5,304 bases of DNA from an uncultured Alphaproteobacteria bacterium (GTDB taxonomy: Bacteria > Pseudomonadota > Alphaproteobacteria > Micavibrionales > Micavibrionaceae): positions 1 to 5,304 of the forward strand of contig CAKZMN010000306.1 in the NCBI GenBank assembly GCA_937128575.1, written 5' to 3'. The translations under genes were made by a program, and so were the position numbers. This document shows, in pieces, positions 1 through 5,304 of this stretch. Position 1 is the first letter of the stretch. Each line of letters begins with the position of its first letter. The notes beneath the pieces are model-generated. The model saw only the letters and a program-made list of their open reading frames with translations. It was not told where the DNA came from and ran no database searches.

Positions 1-88
1 ATTTAATAAAGGCCGCTCCTTGAGCTTCTTTAAACTTCTCAACCAAGGCTCCTAGCTGTTGTTCTTTTTTTGCTTTTGTAATAGCCAT
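1..88 (-). CDS. rplJ: 50S ribosomal protein L10, N-terminal fragment (runs off left edge)
   Basis: The minus strand from the ATG at 88 gives 29 codons with no stop before the window edge. The protein begins MAITKAKKEQQL and continues through a Lys/Glu-rich helix to GAAFIK. This is the usual start of L10: a basic/acidic helix and then the first beta strand, which normally leads into a Y/F-x-G-L-T/S-V motif that would lie just outside the window. L10 binds 23S rRNA and anchors L7/L12 dimers in the ribosomal stalk. The MA(I/L)TK style of N-terminus reminds me more of Firmicutes or candidate-phylum L10 than of typical alphaproteobacterial L10. No Shine-Dalgarno is visible upstream. An in-frame ATG at 133-131 would add 15 residues, but it would be translated through the terminator hairpin, so 88 is preferred. 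The leader-like RNA structure upstream supports the call. The identification rests on 29 residues only. Confidence 0.7.
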   Translation of the reverse strand, partial: MAITKAKKEQQLGALVEKFKEAQGAAFIK

Positions 89-101
89 TAGTAAGATAAT
101 T

Positions 102-130
102 AAAAAAAAATTCTTCTGATGATCAGAAGA
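102..130 (-). terminator. Intrinsic terminator or attenuator in the rplJ leader
   Basis: Positions 112-130 form a perfect 9-bp inverted repeat around a single central base (TCTTCTGAT / ATCAGAAGA; realistically 8 bp with a 3-nt loop). On the minus strand it is followed by one A and then nine consecutive U (110-102). This is the form of a Rho-independent terminator, although the stem has only three G/C pairs. It ends 13 nt before the rplJ start, so any transcript from upstream must read through it. That position suggests attenuation of rplJ rather than termination of an upstream gene, because no minus-strand gene was found in 134-398. Confidence 0.65.
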
Positions 131-191
131 CATTTGAATCGCTGTTTCCAACTTTTATATATTTCTAATTCTTAAGAAATCCGTATAAAAA

Positions 192-256
192 TTGTCTAAA
201 ACCGCGTCTCGACCTGACTTACTCTGTTTAAAACAGTTCGCAGGTTGTCTTTGACC
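192..256 (-). promoter_or_regulatory. Candidate L10 autoregulatory mRNA leader
   Basis: Read on the minus strand, this stretch starts GGUCAAAGACAACCUGCG and later has CAGGUCGAGACGCGG. An ACCUG/CAGGU stem (241-245 with 212-216) encloses a 6-bp hairpin CUGUUU/AAACAG (224-236). Bacterial L10 leaders, which bind the L10-L7/L12 complex to repress rplJ-rplL, typically show an AAAGAC-type purine motif, a CCUG-containing stem and a kink-turn-like internal loop. The resemblance is from memory, not from a covariance model. The position, 104 nt upstream of the putative rplJ start and ahead of a terminator, is right for such an element. Confidence 0.45.
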
Positions 257-262
257 AAACAA

Positions 263-290
263 AAAATAACTATTCTTTTCATTACGTCAA
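263..290 (-). promoter_or_regulatory. Possible sigma-70 promoter for rplJ
   Basis: On the minus strand, TTGACG (290-285, 5/6 match to the -35 consensus) is separated by 16 nt from TATTTT (268-263, 4/6 match to the -10). Transcription would begin near 256, at the start of the candidate L10 leader, giving an untranslated leader of about 168 nt. The -10 is imperfect in AT-rich DNA, so chance is a real alternative. Confidence 0.4.
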
Positions 291-342
291 TACATTTTTT
301 ACAATTATTAAACTGGCAATAACTTTAAACCTTTAAATTCCA

Positions 343-371
343 TTGACAGAAACGCTCCAAGTCTTGATAAT
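343..371 (+). promoter_or_regulatory. Strong sigma-70-type promoter for the gene at 399
   Basis: A perfect -35 TTGACA (343-348) is separated by an ideal 17 nt from GATAAT (366-371, 5/6 match to the -10). The predicted start of transcription is near 378, about 20 nt before the ATG at 399. A small hairpin (GTTGGT 374-379 with ATCAAC 384-389, one G-U pair) would overlap the 5' end of the transcript. No Shine-Dalgarno lies in the short leader. This promoter diverges from the rplJ promoter candidate at 263-290. Confidence 0.65.
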
Positions 372-398
372 CTGTTGGTATAAATCAACTAAAATTGC

Positions 399-1469
399 AT
401 GAGTAAATTAATGCCAATCGATGTATTATCGAGTATAAAAAGAGCCGCTTCGTCAGATGCTGTTAACAAATTGCTAAAAAACATTGCCAATACTTCGGTC
501 GCAAAATCAACGCCAAGCAAAAATTTGCAATCGGTTACGCTAGAAGAATTGAGAAAAGACATAGTAGTAAAAAGCTCTTCCGACACCGTTCAAATAATTA
601 AAGAAAATTTCCCAGAAGAAAAAAATGGATATTTAGTTCTATTGGTTTTCTTGATGGAGCGGAACCGAAAATTGAAAAACTTGAGTTGGAAAACTGATGT
701 TAATGGTGGGGCTCAATGGGGGCATTGGCTGCGTCAGACAGTCCTTAACAAAACACGCGGCGATGTTTTGATGAGCGGCAACGAAGGATCCCCTCTTTTG
801 ATTTTAGATCGTACGGGACAAGGACGCGTAGCACAAATTGCAAGCGATCATATTTCGCTTTGGGCCCGAGGATATGATGGAGGCGGTCCGCACAGCGAGC
901 TATTGCGGCGAACTGTTCATTGGTTAATGAAAGAACCAGAGCTGGATGAGAATGCACTGGATATCAATGTAAGTGGAAAAAACATTTTTTTGCGCGCAGC
1001 CAATTACAAAGAAATTAACAATAATATTTTAATGATCGGGCCCGATGGCCAAACCGAAACCCTAACATTAGAGCAAATGCCAGATGGGACTCTTGGGAAC
1101 ACTATAGAAGCCGATCAATTAGGTATTTATTCATTTGAAAATGCAAACGCTCAGGTGCGATACGCCGTTGTTGGGGTTTTAAACCCGCCTGAATTACGCG
1201 GCGTTAAAACCACAGAAACCCCGATGAGGGACGTTACAAACGAGAGTGGAGGTGGCATTATTTGGCTATCAGAAACAACCACGCCGGCCATAAAAAGATT
1301 ATCGAAGACGAATAATTATGCTGGCAAGCAATGGATTGGCCTTAAAAAAAATAATGCTTACCGCGTTAAAAATGTTAACGCACGGCCAATGATGCCGCCG
1401 TGGCTATCCGTTATGTTACTGTTGGGGTTAGTTATTTTAACGTGGGTGCGCGAAGGGCGCAGCGCTTAA
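399..1469 (+). CDS. Chimeric or truncated membrane protein: C-terminal part of an alphaproteobacterial glutamine-amidotransferase-like membrane protein
   Basis: The protein has 356 residues. ATG 399 is the first start after an in-frame stop at 381-383. Residues from about 95 onward resemble the C-terminal part of a large inner-membrane protein with a class-I glutamine-amidotransferase-like fold, usually encoded with a MoxR ATPase, a DUF58 protein and a DUF4159 protein in alphaproteobacteria. Hallmarks are WGHWLRQ (107-113), PLLILDRTGQGRVAQIASDH (132-151), LWARGYDGGGP (154-164), ELLRRTVHWLMKEPEL (167-182), then a beta-rich region. A single C-terminal transmembrane helix follows (about 333-350), ending WVREGRSA. 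As I remember it, the full protein is about twice this length, with N-terminal membrane helices and the first part of the amidotransferase-like domain; these are absent. Residues 1-94 are Lys/Ser-rich, have no signal peptide, contain one hydrophobic patch (YLVLLVFLM, 78-86) and match nothing I know. The family's function is not established. The gene may be a decayed remnant, a true fusion or an assembly join. Confidence 0.7.
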   Translation: MSKLMPIDVLSSIKRAASSDAVNKLLKNIANTSVAKSTPSKNLQSVTLEELRKDIVVKSSSDTVQIIKENFPEEKNGYLVLLVFLMERNRKLKNLSWKTDVNGGAQWGHWLRQTVLNKTRGDVLMSGNEGSPLLILDRTGQGRVAQIASDHISLWARGYDGGGPHSELLRRTVHWLMKEPELDENALDINVSGKNIFLRAANYKEINNNILMIGPDGQTETLTLEQMPDGTLGNTIEADQLGIYSFENANAQVRYAVVGVLNPPELRGVKTTETPMRDVTNESGGGIIWLSETTTPAIKRLSKTNNYAGKQWIGLKKNNAYRVKNVNARPMMPPWLSVMLLLGLVILTWVREGRSA

Positions 1470-3556
1470 GCTATATTTGGTTTTTTACTTTGCTTGAGCA
1501 CATCATGCAGTGTTTGCGTTAATAATTGTTTAGATACGGGCTTTCGCAACGTTGCTTTAACAGCCGGATGTTCATGAATTAATTTCTGCAAACGCTGTTC
1601 GCTGTAGCCCGACAAAATAATGAAGGGCGTACTGGGAAAATCTAAATAAGCTTCTTGAATGAATTCAAAGCCTGTCATTTTAGGCATATTTTGATCCGTT
1701 ATGACGATATCGAATTTTTCTGGATTTTCTCTCAAGATATCAAGGGCGTGCAGACCATCCGTTGTTACGGTTGCCACCGCCCCTATTCTTTCAAGCATGG
1801 AGCGCATCATTTCACGCACATCTTTTTGATCTTCTACGAGCAATATACTGCACTGACTAAGGTCTACATCATCGGTGAATGTCTTTTCATCTAAATCATC
1901 TTTTTCGTCAATGACAGGGAAAAATATTTCAAAAGATGTGCCCTGTTCTATTGTTGAATCGATAATCATCGCCCCTTTATGCGCCGCGATGACACCATGG
2001 ACAGTAGACAAACCTAGTCCAGTTCCCTTATCAACTGGTTTGGTTGTGAAAAATGGCTCGAACACATGCGCCATGACCGAACTGCTCATACCCGACCCTG
2101 TATCTGATATTTCAAGCACAACGTAATCATGATTTTCCTGCACTGTTCCTAAATATAACTGAGTTTGATTTTCGTTAACCTCCACCAATTTTGTGCTCGG
2201 AACATCGCTTTCATTTGGCGCGTCATTTGATAAAAAATCAGAATTTAATTGATTGAGTGCCTTACATTTTTTCAAGCTGATATTTAATTTACCGCGCCCG
2301 CCCATCATTGCGTCTTTAGCATTCACCGATAAGTTCATAATGACCTGAGATATTTGAGTAGCGTTTCCTTTTATGTAAGCCTTATCTATATCAATGTCCG
2401 ACTGCACCTCGATACGTTTTGGAAAGCTGGCCTGGATCATAGAAAGGCTTTCTTTAACGGATGTAATTAAGTCAATATTTTGTATTTCTGTATCTCGAAT
2501 TCTTGAAAATGTTAATATTTGATCAACTAGCCCTCTGGCCTGCATACCTGCTTGCAGTATGTTTTCGGCGAATTTATGTTGTTTTGATTTTTCATCTAAA
2601 TCTTCCATCAAAAACTCAGCATAACCATTCATTGCGGCAAGAATATTGTTAAAATCATGTGCAACGCCACCTGCCAAACGTCCTATGGCTTCCATTTTTT
2701 GCGCCTGAAAAAATTGCGATTGTAGCTCTTCTTTTTCTTTTTGCGCTTGCTCGCGCTCGGATATATCTCGTGATGTGCCAACGAAGCCGCCATCTGCTAG
2801 GCGCATAAAAGACAGCTCAGTTAAAGTTTCTTCACCTGATGGGTTAATGATTGTTTTTGTTCCGCTCCAATGTCCTTCGCTATTGAGGCTTGATATAATT
2901 TCTTCACACGCTGTCTCGTCCTCTTCATCATTATATAAAGACGACCAATCTTGACCTATGAAATTTAATTTATCTTCGTAAGAAATATTATGAAGTTTGA
3001 GTAACGCTTTATTCATGTAGGTCAAATGTCCGGCGCGATCGACGATACTAATACCATCAAAGGTTGACTCCATGGCTGCCAATCTATTTTCCAAAAGTGC
3101 CAAGTCATTAAACTTATCTCTGTTTGCGTGTTTAATTTTTTGTAACTTGTCCGTATTTAGAACGACCAAAATAAACCCCGCCAAACCAATGGCGATAACA
3201 GACCAATATAAAAGCTTTTCTTTTAACTTTAAATTTTGCGGCGTGGTTTTTGAAAATAATGCATTCCAAAAGTTGTGATGCACGTGTTTGTGACTATGCT
3301 CTAAAAAATGTTGTTGAGTCTCAACTTCTAAAATTGAATTATTAGGAAAATCTATTTTTTGAGAGTTTTTTAGCTGTTGAATTTCTTGAATAATTTGGTT
3401 GTGATGCTGACCTGTTGTTTCAGTATATTCAATTAAGCGTAGCGACGAATGCAGCGCGAACATACTGAACAATAAAAGAAGAAGTCCAGGCGCATAATTT
3501 AAAAGATTGTAAAAATACTTATGTTTTTTTGTATTGAGTTCGTCTTTTGAATTCAT
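1466..3556 (-). CDS. Membrane-bound hybrid sensor histidine kinase (PAS-HisKA-HATPase-REC)
   Basis: The protein has 696 residues. Order: transmembrane helix 1 (about 20-41); short periplasmic region (42-114) with a His cluster (H83, H87, H89, H91, H93, H94); transmembrane helix 2 (about 115-134); PAS domain (about 155-265) ending GTSRDISERE; short coiled coil (265-288); HisKA with phosphoacceptor H300 in GGVAHDFNN; HATPase_c (about 396-548) with N box N408/N412/D415, G1 box DTGSG (485-489), F box FEPFF (499-503) and G2 GTGLGLS (511-517); C-terminal receiver (567-690) with E575/D576, phosphoacceptor D621, S649 and K672. All catalytic residues are present. An acidic, Asn-rich insertion (about 433-475) separates the N and G1 boxes. 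The architecture is that of CckA-like kinases, but orthology to CckA is not shown. Its ATG overlaps the regulator's TGA by 4 bp (ATGA), implying translational coupling. Its stop shares TTAA with the convergent gene ending at 1469. The signal is unknown. Confidence 0.93.
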   Translation of the reverse strand: MNSKDELNTKKHKYFYNLLNYAPGLLLLLFSMFALHSSLRLIEYTETTGQHHNQIIQEIQQLKNSQKIDFPNNSILEVETQQHFLEHSHKHVHHNFWNALFSKTTPQNLKLKEKLLYWSVIAIGLAGFILVVLNTDKLQKIKHANRDKFNDLALLENRLAAMESTFDGISIVDRAGHLTYMNKALLKLHNISYEDKLNFIGQDWSSLYNDEEDETACEEIISSLNSEGHWSGTKTIINPSGEETLTELSFMRLADGGFVGTSRDISEREQAQKEKEELQSQFFQAQKMEAIGRLAGGVAHDFNNILAAMNGYAEFLMEDLDEKSKQHKFAENILQAGMQARGLVDQILTFSRIRDTEIQNIDLITSVKESLSMIQASFPKRIEVQSDIDIDKAYIKGNATQISQVIMNLSVNAKDAMMGGRGKLNISLKKCKALNQLNSDFLSNDAPNESDVPSTKLVEVNENQTQLYLGTVQENHDYVVLEISDTGSGMSSSVMAHVFEPFFTTKPVDKGTGLGLSTVHGVIAAHKGAMIIDSTIEQGTSFEIFFPVIDEKDDLDEKTFTDDVDLSQCSILLVEDQKDVREMMRSMLERIGAVATVTTDGLHALDILRENPEKFDIVITDQNMPKMTGFEFIQEAYLDFPSTPFIILSGYSEQRLQKLIHEHPAVKATLRKPVSKQLLTQTLHDVLKQSKKPNIA

Positions 3557-4239
3557 TGTGCAGAGAGCCCTAGCTCCCTAGCTTTGAGTGCGGCCTGGGT
3601 TCGGTTTTTAGCGTTGAGCTTTCGGCACACACCGCGCACATGCAACTTAACCGTGACAACTTGTAGATCCAAATATTGAGCAATTTCTTTGTTTGATGCA
3701 CCTTCAGATAAGAATAGAAGAACCTCTCGCTCGCGCGGTGTTAAAATAGCAGCTTCTTCGCTAATCACTTTATTGGGGGCAGGTGTGAAACGATCAGGTG
3801 TCTGTTTTTCTTCCTGATCTGCATAATAGGAGGGCATGATATTATGTGTGTTGTTATCAGTGGGGACAAAACTTTCACCAGTTAAAACTTGCTGTATCCC
3901 TTTTAAAAGCGCTTTTCCTGACAATGTTTTGGGGAAATAACCAACAGCACCCATAGCCATGGCGGCATCAACATCTTCCTTTTCTGCAACGCCAGACATG
4001 AGAGCAACAGGCTTACCCGGATATTGATCAATAACTTGCCTCATTCCTTCTAAACCGTCCATACCGGGCATTCGAAGGTCTAGCAGAACCAAGTCATGGT
4101 CATCATTTTCATGTAATTTTGAAAGAGCCTCGGGCAAATCTTTTGCCAAGGTAACATTCGAGCTAGGGTCAGCGCGCTCAATGTACAAAACAAGCGCGTC
4201 TCTAAACAACGTATGATCATCCGCTAAAAGCAGCTTCAT
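3553..4239 (-). CDS. NarL/FixJ-family response regulator (REC-LuxR HTH)
   Basis: The protein has 228 residues, slightly long for a family usually near 210-220. The receiver domain (1-120) begins MKLLLADDH with acidic pair D7/D8, phosphoacceptor D54 in LLDLRMPGMDG, S82 and K104 (YFPKT), so it should be phosphorylated normally. A polar, probably flexible linker (about 125-163) leads to a LuxR-type helix-turn-helix (165-225): LTPREREVLLFLSEG, then SNKEIAQYLDLQVVTVKLHV with the recognition helix, ending in RTQAALKARELGL. It is a cytoplasmic DNA-binding transcription factor, expected to dimerise when phosphorylated. It is the first gene of a two-gene operon with the hybrid kinase downstream, with stop and start overlapping as ATGA at 3553-3556, so the kinase is the obvious partner. 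The ATG at 4239 is preferred: it gives a canonical receiver start and has AGGGA 9 nt upstream. Targets are not readable from the window, although the inverted repeat at 4266-4284 could be an autoregulatory site. Confidence 0.94.
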   Translation of the reverse strand: MKLLLADDHTLFRDALVLYIERADPSSNVTLAKDLPEALSKLHENDDHDLVLLDLRMPGMDGLEGMRQVIDQYPGKPVALMSGVAEKEDVDAAMAMGAVGYFPKTLSGKALLKGIQQVLTGESFVPTDNNTHNIMPSYYADQEEKQTPDRFTPAPNKVISEEAAILTPREREVLLFLSEGASNKEIAQYLDLQVVTVKLHVRGVCRKLNAKNRTQAALKARELGLSAQ

Positions 4240-4248
4240 TGTGTGATT

Positions 4249-4253
4249 TCCCT
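4249..4253 (-). promoter_or_regulatory. Ribosome-binding site of the response regulator
   Basis: AGGGA on the minus strand lies 9 nt before the ATG at 4239. It supports that start, and it is the clearest Shine-Dalgarno in the window. The genes at 88 and 399 have none, and the kinase gene relies on overlap with the regulator. Confidence 0.55.
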
Positions 4254-4265
4254 AAGTTCCCCCCA

Positions 4266-4284
4266 GAAGAAATATAATTTCTTC
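4266..4284. repeat. Perfect 8-bp inverted repeat upstream of the response regulator
   Basis: GAAGAAAT and ATTTCTTC flank a 3-nt spacer (19 bp in total), 27 bp before the regulator start. Neither strand has a T-run after it, so it is not an intrinsic terminator. It could be an operator for a dimeric regulator (possibly autoregulation) or a hairpin in the regulator's 5' leader. The low sequence complexity of its arms means chance is possible. Confidence 0.4.
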
Positions 4285-4298
4285 ATCACTTAACTCTA

Positions 4299-4348
4299 AG
4301 TATACATTAATTCTATCAAGAATATCTAAAGAAACCAAAGAAATTCAA
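4299..4348 (-). promoter_or_regulatory. Weak promoter candidates for the two-component operon
   Basis: The 144-nt gap between the transglycosylase and the regulator is long enough for its own promoter. Two possibilities on the minus strand are TTGAAT (4348-4343), 16 nt, GATATT (4326-4321), each 4/6; and a good isolated -10, TATACT (4304-4299, 5/6), with no recognisable -35, which would suit an activator-dependent promoter. No terminator for the upstream gene was seen in 4300-4383, so read-through is also possible. Confidence 0.3.
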
Positions 4349-4383
4349 CCGTATGTTGTATTGTAGCATAGGTAGGTCACAGA

Positions 4384-5304
4384 TTATTGATCGCTCCAAG
4401 TCACGTGAATGGCGGAACGTGGCGTTTTTTGAGTGCCTTTTAAGCGTAAACGATAAACGTAAATATTCTCCATGACCCTTTGCACGTAATTGCGCGTTTC
4501 ATATATCGGGATCATTTCAATCCAGTCGATAAAGTTCACCTTTCCCAGACGCGGATCGCCATAAGTTTTAATCCAGCGATCCACCCGCCCCGGCCCCGCA
4601 TTATAGGCGGCAATAGCCATCGGGTAGGAGCCGTTATAGCGCGCGAGCATATCGGAGAGATATTGACTACCGAGACGAATATTGTAATCAGGACGCGTCG
4701 TCAGCCAGTCTTGCCTATAAGCGATACCAAGCTTGCGGCTCACATCTTTTGCCGTACCGGGCATGAGTTGCATTAAGCCAGAGGCACCAGCCGGACTACG
4801 TGCCTTTGTATCAAACAAACTTTCCTGACGCATTATTGAATGCGCAAGCGCCCATTCAACGGGAATGGCGCGCACCTCATTCACCATGAGCGGATATGAT
4901 TGCGCCGTTAGAAACATCCCCTCTTTTGTGGCTCTTTTAGCGATGCGCACGGCGTCGTGATAATGCTTCAAGCGCGCGGCTTGCTCGGCGGCATGTCTAT
5001 AGGCCTTTGGTGTTTTATGGTGGCGGGTGAAAGCGTGAATGAATTGGCTAGCGTCGCGCCGCATATTAGCGTCATGAAACAAAGATGCCGCGCGCATTAA
5101 CTCATCAGCGTTGAAGTTCTTTAAATCTTCTGGCGTTATCACGGGAGGGGCAGCATTTGGCAAAGCATGAGCCTTGCCCAACTCCCCACCGGCCAATTGT
5201 CCGTAATATACAGTTTGTGACTGCGCGGCGCGTTCGTACCATGCATCGCTGATTTCTTTATTGCCCAATGCCTCTGCCGCGCGACCAGCCCAATAGGCCG
5301 CTCT
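4384..5304 (-). CDS. slt: Soluble lytic murein transglycosylase, C-terminal part (5' end beyond the window)
   Basis: The frame is open to the right edge: 306 codons plus the stop at 4384-4386. The codons before the TTG at 5268 read RAAYWAGRAAEAL, which continues the alpha-superhelical repeat domain of Slt-type enzymes (then WYERAA and YYGQLA). So TTG 5268 is an internal Leu and the gene is cut by the edge. Visible residues 1 to about 145 are helical repeats. The SLT catalytic domain follows, with HSIMRQES, whose Glu (codon 4824-4822) is the expected catalytic acid, then ARSPAGASGLMQLMPGTA, the YN(I/R)LGSQYL region and AIAAYNAGPGRVDRW, and finally the NYVQRVMENIYVYR helix. The enzyme cleaves the MurNAc-GlcNAc bond of peptidoglycan in the periplasm, forming 1,6-anhydroMurNAc. 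Its signal peptide would be in the missing part. It lies on the same strand as the two-component operon, 144 nt upstream. No functional link is evident. Confidence 0.93.
   Translation of the reverse strand, partial: RAAYWAGRAAEALGNKEISDAWYERAAQSQTVYYGQLAGGELGKAHALPNAAPPVITPEDLKNFNADELMRAASLFHDANMRRDASQFIHAFTRHHKTPKAYRHAAEQAARLKHYHDAVRIAKRATKEGMFLTAQSYPLMVNEVRAIPVEWALAHSIMRQESLFDTKARSPAGASGLMQLMPGTAKDVSRKLGIAYRQDWLTTRPDYNIRLGSQYLSDMLARYNGSYPMAIAAYNAGPGRVDRWIKTYGDPRLGKVNFIDWIEMIPIYETRNYVQRVMENIYVYRLRLKGTQKTPRSAIHVTWSDQ

Noticed and set aside
131..133. In-frame upstream ATG as the rplJ start
   Set aside because: It would add a peptide encoded by the terminator hairpin and U-tract (hydrophobic FFLIILL run), has no ribosome-binding site, and does not fit L10 N-termini.
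745..957. Minus-strand open frame of 70 codons
   Set aside because: It is antisense to the best-conserved segment of the plus-strand membrane-protein gene, and its translation resembles no known family.
1655..2126. Two plus-strand open frames antisense to the kinase
   Set aside because: They overlap the highly conserved receiver and ATPase regions and look like shadows of that coding sequence.
3563..3580. Short direct repeat (AGCTAGGG twice, minus strand) just before the kinase start
   Set aside because: It lies within the coding end of the regulator and is explained by its codons (RELGL). The AGGG copies are too far from the ATG for a standard ribosome-binding site.
4340..4375. Terminator downstream of the transglycosylase
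   Set aside because: Only a weak 4-bp pairing (TATG/CATA) was found and no T-run follows it.
4480..4776. Plus-strand open frame of 98 codons
   Set aside because: It lies entirely antisense to the conserved catalytic domain of the transglycosylase and has no recognisable protein features.
5266..5268. TTG as the start codon of the transglycosylase
   Set aside because: The frame stays open upstream to the window edge and encodes typical Slt superhelix sequence (RAAYWAGRAAEAL), so this is an internal Leu codon.

Overview
The window looks like bacterial, Gram-negative DNA, most likely from an alphaproteobacterium with moderate to low GC. The best evidence is the C-terminal two thirds of the gene at 399-1469. 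It resembles the end of a large inner-membrane protein that I know mainly from alphaproteobacterial MoxR/DUF58/DUF4159 clusters. A CckA-like hybrid histidine kinase and a periplasmic Slt-type lytic transglycosylase fit the same assignment. The far left (about 1-680) is visibly more AT-rich and may have a different history.

Layout, left to right. Positions 1-88 (minus) hold the first 29 codons of a gene that reads as ribosomal protein L10 (rplJ) and runs off the left edge. The 310-base gap from 89 to 398 is a divergent control region. On the minus strand it carries a possible promoter, a structured leader resembling an L10 autoregulatory leader, and a hairpin plus nine-U intrinsic terminator just ahead of the L10 start. 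On the plus strand it carries a near-consensus sigma-70 promoter (TTGACA-17-GATAAT) aimed at the gene at 399. That gene appears chimeric: about 95 unrecognised residues are joined to the C-terminal part of the membrane-protein family. It ends tail-to-tail with the next gene, the two stop codons sharing TTAA.

From 4239 down to 1466 (minus) is a two-gene two-component operon: a NarL/LuxR-type response regulator followed, with an ATGA overlap, by a 696-residue membrane-bound hybrid histidine kinase (PAS-HisKA-HATPase-REC). The kinase has a short, histidine-rich periplasmic loop. The 144-base gap at 4240-4383 holds the regulator's ribosome-binding site, a perfect 8-bp inverted repeat and weak promoter candidates. 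Positions 4384-5304 (minus) are the 3' part of a soluble lytic transglycosylase gene that continues off the right edge.

Working picture: the kinase senses something at or in the membrane and controls transcription through the regulator. The signal and targets cannot be read from this window. No CRISPR array, tRNA, rRNA or insertion sequence was seen. The most unusual points are the chimeric gene at 399, with L10 away from its usual rplA neighbour, and the His-rich sensor loop.
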